Below, piece by piece: positions 53,779 through 64,000 of a DNA stretch of 64,000 bases; the first letter of the stretch is position 1; the number at the start of each line of letters is the position of its first letter. The stretch is from Salinicola acroporae. GTDB lineage: Bacteria; Pseudomonadota; Gammaproteobacteria; Pseudomonadales; Halomonadaceae. The notes under the pieces were generated by a model, which saw only the letters and a list, made by a program, of their open reading frames with translations, did no database searches and was not told the origin of the DNA. The stretch covers positions 186,001 through 250,000 of the forward strand of contig NZ_PZJW01000005.1 of the NCBI RefSeq assembly GCF_003206615.1, written 5' to 3'. The position numbers were made by a program, and so were the translations under genes.

Positions 53779-56700
53779 ATGTTTGAAGGCGGGTTGTTGA
53801 TCATCGTGGCGCTGCTCTACGTGGCCACGCTGTTCGCGATTGCCTGGCGAGGAGATCGCCATGCCAGGCGGCATGGCCCTGCCAGCCGCCGGCCGATCGT
53901 CTATAGTCTGGCGCTGGCCGTCTACTGTACCTCCTGGACCTTCTATGGCAGCGTGGGGCAGGCCGCGACTTCCGGCTGGTCGTTCGCCAGCATCTTCGTC
54001 GGTCCGGTGCTCGCCTTCCTGCTGTTCTGGCCGGTAATCACCAAGATGATCCGCGTCGCCAAGCGCCAGAACGTCACCTCGATCGCCGACTTCATCGCGT
54101 CCCGCTACGGCAAGTCGCAGTCACTGGCGGCGTTCGCCAGCCTGATCGCGCTGATCGGCACCCTGCCGTACATCGCACTGCAGCTGAAGGCGGTCTCCAC
54201 CGCGTTCCGGGTCATGACCAGCGACGGCCACGCGGTGAAAGCACCGATCGTCGACGACACCGCCTTCTACATCACCATCTTCATGGCGGCGTTCGCGATT
54301 CTCTTCGGCACCCGGGATACCAACGCCACCGAGCACCACGAAGGGCTGATCCAGGCCATCGCCTTCGAATCGGTGGTCAAGCTACTGGTCTTTCTGGTCT
54401 TGGGTGCCTATGTCACCTGGGGCATGTTCGACGGACTCGGCGAGCTGCTGACGCGCGCCGACACCTACCTGAAACTGCAGCAGCAGTTGACCGAGCAGAA
54501 CTTCGATACCAGCTTCTGGACCCAGACATTGCTGGCGATGCTGGCGGTCTTCTGCCTGCCTCGCCAGTTTCACATCACGGTGGTCGAGAACACCCATACC
54601 GACGATGCCAAGCGGGCGCGCTGGCTCTTTCCGATCTACCTGATCGCCATCGGTTTCTTCGTCCTGCCTCTGGCCGCGGCGGGACTCTCGCTGTTCGCCG
54701 GCGAGGACCTGGCCCCGGACAGCTATGTGCTCGCCCTGCCGATCGTCGCCGACCAGCCGTGGCTGGCGATGATGACCTTCGTCGGCGGCCTCTCGGCGGC
54801 GACCGGCATGGTGATCATGGCGGTCGTCTCCAACGCCATCATGATCTCCAACGAGATCCTGCTGCCAGCGCTGTTCCGGCTGCGCTGGTTCGAAAAGAAG
54901 CCGCGCGACTATGGCCGTCTGGTGCTGCGCGCTCGACGCCTCACCATCGTCGTCATTCTCGCCCTGGCCTATCTCTTCTACCAGCTGGTCGCCGAATACA
55001 GCTCGCTGGCCGCCACCGGCCTGCTCTCCCTTGCCGCCATCGCGCAGTTCGCACCCGCGGTACTGGGCGGGCTCTACTGGAAGCGCGGCAATCGCCTGGG
55101 CGTGGTGACCGGTCTCAATGTCGGTTTCGCCATCTGGGCCTATACCCTGCTGATGCCAGCGCTGATCCAGGCCGGGTTGCTACCGGAAGCGTGGCTGGTG
55201 GGCGGGCCGCTGGGGGTGGAATGGCTTTCGCCGCTGCACCTGTTCGGACTCAACGTCACCGACAGTTTCGCCCACGGCGCCATGCTGTCGCTGGGCTTCA
55301 ATCTGTTCTTCTACATCTTCATCTCGCAGTTGACGCCCCAGCGGGTGGTCGAGCGCATCCAGGCCTCGCTGTTCGTCGACAGCATCGAGACCCGCCAGAC
55401 CACGGTCAACCGTCCCTGGACTGGGGCGACCACCATGGGCGACCTCAAGGTGCTGTGCGAACGGTTCCTGGGCAAGTCGCAGGTCGAGCGGGCCTTCGAA
55501 GACTACGCCCGGCGCAACGCCAAGCCGGTGGACAACAACACCCGGGCCTCGATCGACGTCATTCAGTTCACCGAGCGCCTGCTGGCGTCGGTGCTCGGCG
55601 CCTCGTCGTCGCGAATCGTGGTCAACTCGGCGCTCCAGGGCCGTGGCATCGGCATCTCCGACGTCATCTCGATCGTCGACGAGGCGTCCCAGGTGCTGGA
55701 GTTCAACCGCGCCCTGCTCCAGGCCACCATCGAGAACATCAACCAGGGCATCGGGGTGGTCGACCAGAACCTCAACCTGGTGGTTTGGAACCAGCGCTAT
55801 CTGGAGATCTTCCGTTTCCCGGACAACCTGATCCGGGTCGGCACGCCGATGGAAAAAGTGTTCCGCTACAACGCCCACAATGGCGAATACGGCCCGGGCG
55901 ATCCGGAGGAGCACGTCGAACAACTGATCGACAACATCCGCAGCGGCCAGCCCCACCGCTACGAGCGCTACCGCCCCGACGGTTCGGTGCTAGAGGTCCT
56001 GGGCAACCCGATGCCCGGGGGCGGGTTCGTCTACACCTATCAGGACATCACCCAGCAGAAGCGCACCGAGGAAGCGCTGATCCGCTCGGAGAGCAACATC
56101 CGCATCTACACCGACAACGTGCCGGCACTGATCGCCTACTTCGACAAGGAGTGCCGCTATCTCTTCACCAACCGCGCTTACGAAGCGGCCATGGGGATCG
56201 ACCGCAACGCCGTGATCGGGGAGCGAGCGGACAACGTGCTGCCGGCCCAGACGGCACGGCAGCGCACGCCGTGGATGAAACGCGCCCTGGGCGGCGAGCG
56301 GGTCACTTTCGAGATATCGCTCGACGATGGCGACGGCGGCGTCCGCTACATGCTGGTGACCTACACACCTCATTTCGGCGAAGGCGGCCGCATTCTGGGC
56401 TTCTTCGCCCTCTACCAGGACATCACCGAGCGCCGCCTGGCCGAGATCGCCCTGCGCGAGACCAACGAGAACCTGGAGGAGCGCGTGCGCGAGCGTACCC
56501 AGGCGCTGTCCGAGGCCAACGCGGCGCTACGCCAGGAGAACCGGGTCCGCGCCGAGGCCGAACAGGCGCTGCGCCAGGCCAAGCAGACCGCCGAGGATGC
56601 CAACGCTTCCAAGACCCGCTTCCTCGCCGCCGCCAGTCACGACCTGCTGCAGCCGCTGAACGCCGCTAGGCTGTTCACCTCGGCGCTCGGCCAGCAGATC

Positions 56701-57744
56701 GATCAACCCGACCACAGCCGGACCATTGGTCATATCGACAACTCCCTGCAGGCCGCCGAGGAGCTGCTGGGCACGCTGCTCGATATCTCCAAGCTCGATG
56801 CCGGCGCACTCACCCCGCGTCGCAGCCAGTTCCCGCTGGCCGACATCCTGAGGCCGTTGCGTGCCGAATTCGAGGTCATGGCGGACGATCGCGGCCTCGA
56901 TCTCGACATGGTCTCCACCAGCCTGTGGGTCGACAGCGACGCCCAGATGCTGCGCCGTATCGTCCAGAACTTTCTCTCCAACGCCCTGCGTTACACTCAG
57001 CACGGCCGCGTCCTGCTGGGCTGCCGACGCCATGCCGAACGTGTGTTGATCGAGGTCTGGGACACCGGGCCCGGGATTCCGGAGTCCAAGCTGAGCGAGA
57101 TCTTCCAGGAGTTCCGGCGACTCGACCAGGCCTCCCGTCACAAGGAGAGCGAGCGTGGACTGGGACTCGGACTGTCGATCGCCGAACGCATGAGCCGGGT
57201 GCTGGATCATCCGATCCTGGTCCGCTCCCGGGTCGACATGGGCACCGTCTTCTCGGTCTCCGTGCCGCTGGTGGCCGACCGCCGCGGCGCCGCCACCCCG
57301 GAGGAGAAGGCGCCTGGCAGGCGTGCCAGCAACAAGCTGGTGGGCACTCGTATCCTCTGTATCGACAACGAACGCCTGATCCTCGAGGGCATGAAGGCGA
57401 TGCTGGAAGGCTGGGAGTGCGAGGTCTATACCGCCACGTCCATCGGCGGCGCCAAGTCGGCGATCCGCAATATGGGCGGCGACCCGGATGCGATCCTGGC
57501 GGACTATCATCTCGACAACGAAGTCACCGGCATGATGGCGCTGGAAGCGCTGGAAGAGCTCTGCGAACAAGCCGTGCCGGGAATCGTCATCACCGCCGAC
57601 CGCACCGAGGAGGTCGCCGAGGAGATCAAGCGGGGCGGCTACCAGATCCTGCTCAAGCCGGTACGCCCGGCCGCCCTGCGCGCGCTGATGACGCGTACGC
57701 TGCAGGCGAGCCGAGCGGCGAGGCTATCTGGAGATGAGGAGTAG
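53779..57744 (+). CDS. crbS: CrbS-type hybrid sensor: SSS transporter-PAS-PAS-histidine kinase-receiver
   Basis: A 1321-residue protein. Residues 1-510 form a sodium:solute symporter module with about 13 helices; a PAS domain follows (about 640-760), then a second PAS (about 770-880), a coiled coil (about 885-935), HisKA with the phosphorylated H954 in AAASHDLLQPLNAAR, a HATPase domain with GPGIPESKL and RGLGLGL, and a C-terminal receiver with D1242 in ILADYHLD. This is the CrbS layout; CrbS/CrbR (MxtR/ErdR) control acetate use in Vibrio and Pseudomonas. ATG 53779 has GGGAGAGA upstream; the in-frame ATG at 53752 does not. No CrbR gene follows here. Confidence 0.92.
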   Translation: MFEGGLLIIVALLYVATLFAIAWRGDRHARRHGPASRRPIVYSLALAVYCTSWTFYGSVGQAATSGWSFASIFVGPVLAFLLFWPVITKMIRVAKRQNVTSIADFIASRYGKSQSLAAFASLIALIGTLPYIALQLKAVSTAFRVMTSDGHAVKAPIVDDTAFYITIFMAAFAILFGTRDTNATEHHEGLIQAIAFESVVKLLVFLVLGAYVTWGMFDGLGELLTRADTYLKLQQQLTEQNFDTSFWTQTLLAMLAVFCLPRQFHITVVENTHTDDAKRARWLFPIYLIAIGFFVLPLAAAGLSLFAGEDLAPDSYVLALPIVADQPWLAMMTFVGGLSAATGMVIMAVVSNAIMISNEILLPALFRLRWFEKKPRDYGRLVLRARRLTIVVILALAYLFYQLVAEYSSLAATGLLSLAAIAQFAPAVLGGLYWKRGNRLGVVTGLNVGFAIWAYTLLMPALIQAGLLPEAWLVGGPLGVEWLSPLHLFGLNVTDSFAHGAMLSLGFNLFFYIFISQLTPQRVVERIQASLFVDSIETRQTTVNRPWTGATTMGDLKVLCERFLGKSQVERAFEDYARRNAKPVDNNTRASIDVIQFTERLLASVLGASSSRIVVNSALQGRGIGISDVISIVDEASQVLEFNRALLQATIENINQGIGVVDQNLNLVVWNQRYLEIFRFPDNLIRVGTPMEKVFRYNAHNGEYGPGDPEEHVEQLIDNIRSGQPHRYERYRPDGSVLEVLGNPMPGGGFVYTYQDITQQKRTEEALIRSESNIRIYTDNVPALIAYFDKECRYLFTNRAYEAAMGIDRNAVIGERADNVLPAQTARQRTPWMKRALGGERVTFEISLDDGDGGVRYMLVTYTPHFGEGGRILGFFALYQDITERRLAEIALRETNENLEERVRERTQALSEANAALRQENRVRAEAEQALRQAKQTAEDANASKTRFLAAASHDLLQPLNAARLFTSALGQQIDQPDHSRTIGHIDNSLQAAEELLGTLLDISKLDAGALTPRRSQFPLADILRPLRAEFEVMADDRGLDLDMVSTSLWVDSDAQMLRRIVQNFLSNALRYTQHGRVLLGCRRHAERVLIEVWDTGPGIPESKLSEIFQEFRRLDQASRHKESERGLGLGLSIAERMSRVLDHPILVRSRVDMGTVFSVSVPLVADRRGAATPEEKAPGRRASNKLVGTRILCIDNERLILEGMKAMLEGWECEVYTATSIGGAKSAIRNMGGDPDAILADYHLDNEVTGMMALEALEELCEQAVPGIVITADRTEEVAEEIKRGGYQILLKPVRPAALRALMTRTLQASRAARLSGDEE

Positions 57745-57988
57745 TCGGTGTTGGCGAGGCGACCTCGCCCATGGCATCCGCGTGGGTTTGGCAATAATCC
57801 ATAGACAATGATTTCGCCAACTCATTGTCGAGAGAAGACACATCCACTGCCGGGACTTTACCTCCCTCGTGCACGTTAATGCGAGGGGGAACCCCCGCCT
57901 CCCCTTTTTGACGCCACAAGCTTGCGAACCCCTGATCACTTGGGCCACGCTCGGGCCGGCGCAAAAGGGCATCCTGCCCAATGCGCCT

Positions 57989-58010
57989 CTTGCGACATCC
58001 ATGTCGCAAG
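57989..58010. repeat. 22-base perfect inverted repeat downstream of crbS
   Basis: CTTGCGACAT (57989-57998), two C's, ATGTCGCAAG (58001-58010). It lies 245 bases past the crbS stop and has no T-run; its role could be operator or 3'-end stabiliser. Confidence 0.7.
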
Positions 58011-58111
58011 CCCCGGCGCGTGGCCCAAGCGCCCAGCGCCAGCTTGGAAGGCGTCACGAGGTGGCTCATTTCTGATCAGGGACCACCTGCAGCTTTTTCA
58101 AAATCGAGCGG

Positions 58112-58153
58112 CGGCAAAAACGAAGCCCCGCCAACCTCTCGGTTGGCGGGGCT
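58112..58153 (-). terminator. Intrinsic terminator of the rpsU-dnaG-rpoD operon
   Basis: Perfect 13-bp stem (58124-58136 with 58141-58153) around TCTC. On the minus strand it is followed by a T-run from the A's at 58116-58120. Confidence 0.9.
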
Positions 58154-58199
58154 CGTCGTTCATGCCCGCGGTAGGGCTTCGCGATAGAGCTTCGCGCGC

Positions 58200-60047
<1,848 letters not shown>

Positions 60048-60345
60048 AGAAACCCTACTCGACGAAGAAGAATGAAGCACCTGGGGTGACAGCGCGACGC
60101 CCCAAAAGCCGGCTAGTATAGCGCGCCCCCGCTTTTTGCTGCCAGCTTCTATTACCTTGTCTACCAGGTGTGCTAGTGTGTTTGGTTACCTATTTGGTGG
60201 CGATCGCCGCCAATTCAACCTCTCCAACCGGGTTATCGGTTGACAACCTCACCGATCGACCACTTCACGCTTCCCTGCCGGTAGTCTCGATCTTTATTTC
60301 GGATGCGCCGACCCACCTACGCTGACACCGGTGAGCCCACGCGGC
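60048..60345. other. Intergenic region between dnaG and rpoD
   Basis: 298 bases without a gene. It holds the candidate rpoD promoter and a moderately AT-rich section (60140-60300). Such gaps carry separate, sometimes heat-inducible, rpoD promoters in other gammaproteobacteria; I see no clear sigma-32 element. Confidence 0.4.
60115..60144 (-). promoter_or_regulatory. Candidate rpoD promoter
   Basis: On the minus strand: TGGCAG (60139-60144), 18 bases, TATACT (60115-60120). The start would fall near 60108, about 60 bases before rpoD. The -35 is weak. Confidence 0.45.
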
Positions 60346-62253
60346 TCACGACCCCTCGGCCAACTTGCCGATCAGCTCCCGCAACCGCTGTTTCTCATCC
60401 GAACTCAGCGCTCCCGGCCGACGACTCTTCTCCAGCAGTTGCTGGTACTCCTCGACCGGCGTCAACCTGGCGCTCTCTCGCTCGAGATGGCGAACCCAAT
60501 TGTCCAGCTCGCTGGCCCGCACGTCACGGGGGATCGCGAGCTCTCGGCGAACCAGCTGATCGAGCCGCTCTCCGTCCGGACTGCCATGAAAATGCGCCAG
60601 CAGCACTTGAGGACTGCGGTAACGCCCGGCGCGCAACAATTGCACCACCTCGCGGCACAATCGCCCATCAGGCACCTCGGCGGGGCACCAATCGAGCGAT
60701 TCCGGCAAGCCGTCGACCAATCCTGGATCGTGCAACAGCAGATGCAATATCCGAGCCGGAATGGTCAGGGAAAGCGTAGCAGTTCCTGCGCGAGTTGCCG
60801 GGAGCCCGCGCCGACTTGCTCGATTATTCCCATTATCGACCGCCGCCCCCGGGTCTGAAGCGGCTTCGACGTCGCCATCCGCCGTCATCATCAGCGCCTC
60901 ATAGCCGTCGGCATCTGCCGTCGCGCCCTGACGCGGCGCTGGCACGGCATGACTGGCGAACCAGTCGGCGAACTGCGACTGCTCGATCCCGCTGCGCGTC
61001 GACAGCTCCTTCACCAGCAACGACTTGAGGACTCCCTCGGGCAGATGCTTGAGCATCTCCAGCACGGCCGTGACGAAACGCTCTCGGCCCTCGACCTGCT
61101 TCAGGTCGCGCCCTTCCGCCGCCTGCTCGAACAGGAACTCCGATAGCGGACTGGCGCAGGTAATGCGGTTCTCGAACGCTGCCTGGCCCTCCTGACGCAC
61201 CAGCGTGTCGGGGTCCTCCCCTTCCGGAAGGAACAGGAAGCGGACCTGACGACCGTCGATCATCGAAGGCAGCGCCGTCTGCAACGAGCGACGCGCCGCC
61301 TGGCGGCCGGCATTATCGCCGTCGAAGCAGAACACCACTTCGTCCACCAGCCGGAACAGCCGCTGCAGGTGATCGGCGGTCAGCGCCGTGCCCAGGGTAG
61401 CGCAGGCATTGCGAATGCCGAACTGCGCCAGCGCCACCACATCCATGTAGCCCTCGACCACCAGTACCCGCGCAAGCTGTCGGTTGGCCTGACGCGCCTC
61501 GAACAACCCGTAGAGTTCGCGCCCCTTGTGGAAGACCGGCGTCTCCGGGGAGTTGAGGTACTTGGGCTTAGCGTCACCAAGCACCCGCCCGCCAAAAGCG
61601 ATGGTGCGTCCTTTCCAGTCCCGGATCGGAAACATCACGCGATCGCGAAAACGGTCGTAGGTGCGCCCGGTCTCCTCGCGGTGCACCAGCAGCCCGTACT
61701 CGACCTGAACCGCCTCGCCAATGCCCTGCTCGAGCAGGTATCGCTTGAGCGATTCCCATTCATCCTCGGCGTAGCCGATGCCGAAGTCCCGGATGACCTC
61801 CTGACTCAAGCCTCGTCGCTCGAGGTACTCCCGCGCTTGACGCCCCCCCCCCAAGGCGAGCCGCTCACGAAAGAAGCGGGCCGCCAGTTCCAGCAGGTTG
61901 ACGCCTTCCTCACGCTTCTGCTGACGCTGGCGGGCACCCGGGTCCTCGCCACCTTCCCGCTCGACCTGCATCCCGGCACGCGACGCGAGCTGCTCGACCG
62001 CTTCGGGGAAACGCAGGTTGTCGAACTCCATCAGGAAACGCAGCGCGTTGCCGTGAGCACTACACCCGAAGCAGTGATAGAACTGCTTGTCCTGGCTTAC
62101 CGTGAACGACGGTGAATTTTCCTGGTGAAACGGGCAGAGGCCACTGTGGTTGCGCCCACTTTTCTTGAGCTGCACCCGCTCGGAGATCACATCGACGATA
62201 TCGGTGCGCGCCAACAGGTCATCGATGAAGCGCTGGGAGATCTGTCCGGCCAT
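60346..62253 (-). CDS. dnaG: DNA primase DnaG
   Basis: A 635-residue primase that makes RNA primers at the replication fork. It has the N-terminal CHC2 zinc finger (CPFHQEN and FYHCFGC, about 40-64), the RNA polymerase domain with the TOPRIM acidic motifs (VLVVEGYMDVVAL; VFCFDGDNAG), and a C-terminal DnaB-binding region that is long and poorly conserved. I start at ATG 62253 (MAGQISQRFIDDLLA), the family N-terminus; the frame is open to 62346. It lies in the classic rpsU-dnaG-rpoD order, with a terminator-like hairpin after rpsU. Confidence 0.97.
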   Translation of the reverse strand: MAGQISQRFIDDLLARTDIVDVISERVQLKKSGRNHSGLCPFHQENSPSFTVSQDKQFYHCFGCSAHGNALRFLMEFDNLRFPEAVEQLASRAGMQVEREGGEDPGARQRQQKREEGVNLLELAARFFRERLALGGGRQAREYLERRGLSQEVIRDFGIGYAEDEWESLKRYLLEQGIGEAVQVEYGLLVHREETGRTYDRFRDRVMFPIRDWKGRTIAFGGRVLGDAKPKYLNSPETPVFHKGRELYGLFEARQANRQLARVLVVEGYMDVVALAQFGIRNACATLGTALTADHLQRLFRLVDEVVFCFDGDNAGRQAARRSLQTALPSMIDGRQVRFLFLPEGEDPDTLVRQEGQAAFENRITCASPLSEFLFEQAAEGRDLKQVEGRERFVTAVLEMLKHLPEGVLKSLLVKELSTRSGIEQSQFADWFASHAVPAPRQGATADADGYEALMMTADGDVEAASDPGAAVDNGNNRASRRGLPATRAGTATLSLTIPARILHLLLHDPGLVDGLPESLDWCPAEVPDGRLCREVVQLLRAGRYRSPQVLLAHFHGSPDGERLDQLVRRELAIPRDVRASELDNWVRHLERESARLTPVEEYQQLLEKSRRPGALSSDEKQRLRELIGKLAEGS

Positions 62254-62372
62254 GTCGTCAAGGCGCTCTGGAGAATCGGACGGGAGGCTGGGGAGGTTCC
62301 GTGCTGCCTGACCATGAAGGTAGACCAGCCGGGGAACGCTGCCCATGTGCCGACATCAGTGAAGGCGGCGGG

Positions 62373-62407
62373 GTAAAAACAAACGGCCACCTTGACGGCG
62401 GCCGTTT
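62373..62407 (-). terminator. Terminator or attenuator after rpsU
   Basis: AAACGGCC (62381-62388) pairs with GGCCGTTT (62400-62407), extendable with one mismatch. On the minus strand TGTTTTTAC follows. As in E. coli it may partly end transcription and lower dnaG and rpoD expression relative to rpsU. Confidence 0.8.
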
Positions 62408-62447
62408 GATCGTCCCTCTGGAGTGACCGAGGTCACCGCAGTACGGA

Positions 62448-62663
62448 TCAATACAAGCGTTCGAAACGCTTACGCTCACGCTGCAACTTCTTGGCGTGAC
62501 GCTTCACGGCAGCCGCAGCTTTGCGCTTGCGAACCGCAGTGGGCTTTTCGTAAGTTTCGCGACGGCGGACTTCGGATAGAACTCCGGCTTTCTCGCAGGA
62601 GCGTTTGAAGCGACGCAGCGCGACGTCGAACGGCTCGTTATCACGTACTTTAACAGCGGGCAT
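62448..62663 (-). CDS. rpsU: 30S ribosomal protein S21
   Basis: A 71-residue basic protein, full-length match to gammaproteobacterial S21 ([19 protein letters not shown] opening; [14 protein letters not shown] end). S21 helps translation initiation on the 30S subunit. It is the first gene of the rpsU-dnaG-rpoD operon and divergent from tsaD. Confidence 0.98.
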   Translation of the reverse strand: MPAVKVRDNEPFDVALRRFKRSCEKAGVLSEVRRRETYEKPTAVRKRKAAAAVKRHAKKLQRERKRFERLY

Positions 62664-62832
62664 GAAGCACTCACCTACCTTGGGAATTGAGTTCGGTTTG
62701 AACGCACGCCCGAGAAGACGATCCGTGCGGTTTCAGACGGCGCTACGAGGGATGATTCACTCCCTCGCCGATCGTCTGCAACGCCACATACCTGATCTTC
62801 AGGGCGCACGACCCAGTCCTGCAGAGCAGAGC

Positions 62833-62861
62833 ATTCTAGTCCTGCCCATGAACCAATGCAA
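62833..62861 (-). promoter_or_regulatory. Sigma-70 promoter of rpsU-dnaG-rpoD
   Basis: On the minus strand: TTGCAT (62856-62861), 17 bases, TAGAAT (62833-62838). Transcription would start near 62826, leaving a leader of about 160 bases before rpsU. Confidence 0.8.
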
Positions 62862-62938
62862 ATACCTTTTCGACGGCGTAAACTAGCGCGCCTTCCGCTT
62901 CAGCATTTCCTTCAACGACTCCGACGGATGATTCGACC

Positions 62939-63967
62939 ATGCGCGTGCTGGGTATCGAAACTTCGTGCGACGAAACCGGCGTCGCGCTCTATGACACCGA
63001 CGCCGGGCTGCTGGCCGATGCGCTCTACAGCCAGGTAGCCCTGCACGCCGAATTCGGTGGTGTCGTACCGGAGCTGGCCTCCCGCGACCACACCCGCAAG
63101 CTGCTGCCACTGATCGATCAGGTACTGGCCGACGCGCAGCTGACCAAGCAGGACCTGGACGCGATCGCCTATACCGCCGGGCCCGGACTGGTCGGCGCGC
63201 TGATGGTCGGCGCCTGCACCGCTCACGGCATGGCGCGCGCGCTCGACATTCCGGTGCTCGGCGTGCATCACATGGAAGGCCACCTGCTGGCACCGATGCT
63301 GGAAGAGACAGCCCCCGCGTTTCCGTTCGTCGCGCTGCTGGTCTCCGGGGGTCACACCCAACTGGTCGACGTGCGCGGCCTGGGCGACTATCGCTTGCTG
63401 GGCGAATCCGTCGACGACGCCGCCGGCGAAGCCTTCGACAAGGTCGCCAAGATGCTCGAGCTACCCTATCCCGGCGGCCCGCAGGTCGCCGCACTAGCAG
63501 AGCGGGGCCGCAGCGAACGCTTTCGCTTCCCCCGCCCGATGACCGATCGGCCGGGGCTCGACTTCAGTTTTTCCGGGCTCAAGACCCACACCTTGACCGC
63601 GCTGCGTCAGCTACGCGAGCAGGACGCCCTCGACAACCAGGCCCGGGCCGATGTCGCCCGAGCCTTCGAGGATGCCGTCGTCGACACCTTGATCATCAAG
63701 TGCCGGCGCGCCCTCAAGGAGAGTGGCCGGGAGAGGCTGGTCGTCGCCGGAGGGGTCAGCGCCAACCGGCGCCTGCGCGAGACGCTCGACATCGCGCTGA
63801 CCAGGCTGGGGGCCAGGGCATTCTATCCGCGCGGACGCTTCTGCACCGACAACGGCGCCATGATCGCCTACGCCGGTGCGCAGCGGCTGATCGCCGGCCA
63901 GCGCAGCGACGCGATACAGCCGAGGCCACGCTGGCCGCTGGCGGAGCTGACGCCTCCCCGGCGCTAA
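62939..63967 (+). CDS. tsaD: tRNA N6-adenosine threonylcarbamoyltransferase subunit TsaD
   Basis: A 342-residue ASKHA-fold enzyme that, with TsaB and TsaE, transfers threonylcarbamoyl to A37 of ANN-decoding tRNAs. The metal ligands H111 and H115 lie in HHMEGHLLA, at the same positions as in E. coli. Other marks are [10 protein letters not shown] at the N-terminus and the [14 protein letters not shown] motif. The length is normal. It is divergent from rpsU, the usual gammaproteobacterial arrangement. It overlaps the end of a possible minus-strand gene at the window edge. Confidence 0.97.
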   Translation: MRVLGIETSCDETGVALYDTDAGLLADALYSQVALHAEFGGVVPELASRDHTRKLLPLIDQVLADAQLTKQDLDAIAYTAGPGLVGALMVGACTAHGMARALDIPVLGVHHMEGHLLAPMLEETAPAFPFVALLVSGGHTQLVDVRGLGDYRLLGESVDDAAGEAFDKVAKMLELPYPGGPQVAALAERGRSERFRFPRPMTDRPGLDFSFSGLKTHTLTALRQLREQDALDNQARADVARAFEDAVVDTLIIKCRRALKESGRERLVVAGGVSANRRLRETLDIALTRLGARAFYPRGRFCTDNGAMIAYAGAQRLIAGQRSDAIQPRPRWPLAELTPPRR

Positions 63968-64000
63968 TCCCGGTCATCGCCCTCGCGCCGGTCACGCAGG
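63964..64000 (-). CDS. Possible 3' end of a minus-strand gene (window edge)
   Basis: Minus-strand reading from base 63999 gives a charged tail [11 protein letters not shown] and a TAG stop at 63964-63966, overlapping the tsaD stop. In related genomes plsY or folB lies here, but eleven residues are too few to assign it. Confidence 0.3.
   Translation of the reverse strand, partial: LRDRREGDDRD

Larger units (their letters stand above)
57745..58199. other. Intergenic region between crbS and rpoD
   Basis: 455 bases between convergent genes. It contains a perfect 22-base palindrome (57989-58010) and the rpoD terminator. Short ORFs on both strands have no recognisable similarity and no ribosome sites. 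Confidence 0.5.

Overview
The window is chromosomal DNA of a high-GC gammaproteobacterium, most likely a halophile of the Halomonadaceae (Halomonas, Chromohalobacter, Salinicola or a relative). That placement is inferred from gene content: a group 2 Mrp Na+/H+ antiporter operon, a Tat-exported high-potential iron-sulfur protein, a very acidic insertion in RpoD, a stand-alone phosphoribulokinase, and the lptD / amgK-murU, rpsF-rpsR-DUF2232-rplI-dnaB and rpsU-dnaG-rpoD gene orders. I see no prophage, insertion sequence, CRISPR array or integrase; this is mostly conserved core chromosome.

Layout, left to right. 1-8.5 kb: the 5' part of lptD diverges from amgK-murU (peptidoglycan recycling), followed by an OsmC-family gene, coq7, a HIT protein, phosphoribulokinase, purD and rsmE. 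8.6-13 kb: an FlhF-type GTPase with an unusually long C-terminal extension, translationally coupled to a small unknown gene, then a lipoprotein lytic transglycosylase. 13-19.6 kb: a long non-coding gap with one possible small ORF, then the tightly overlapped mrpAB-C-D-E-F-G operon. 19.6-25.1 kb: hemH diverges from an Fe-S (6-4) photolyase across a gap with an operator-like repeat; then a DUF6482-like gene, an EAL-CBS-GGDDF protein and a small unknown. 25-32.3 kb: dnaB, rplI, DUF2232, rpsR, rpsF, rlmB and rnr, all on the minus strand. 32.5-33 kb: three tandem tRNA-Leu(CAG) genes.

33-43.8 kb: an anchored NucA-type nuclease, a stand-alone Lrp ligand-binding domain, ogt, the HiPIP gene, the starvation-linked spoVR-yeaH-prkA set, a threonine aldolase and fadH. 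44-44.6 kb: a five-gene tRNA array (Val-Asp-Asp-Val-Asp in transcription order). 44.7-50.2 kb: an alpha/beta hydrolase, hpxO-type urate hydroxylase, ttcA, a DEDDh exonuclease and a cNMP-CBS-DUF294 protein. 50.2-57.7 kb: an AT-richer gap, then a DUF4212 plus SSS symporter pair, a small membrane protein and a giant SSS-PAS-histidine kinase-receiver protein of the CrbS type; this looks like an acetate or short-chain acid uptake-and-sensing locus. 58.2-64 kb: the macromolecular-synthesis operon rpsU-dnaG-rpoD with divergent tsaD.

No clearly new multi-gene system was found. The observations most worth checking are the coupled FlhF-extension pair, the putative light-responsive operator between hemH and the photolyase gene, foldback structures in the tRNA-Leu(CAG) spacers, and several well-formed palindromes in front of ogt/hip, hpxO and prkA. 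Domain and family names come from reading the protein sequences; no database search was possible.
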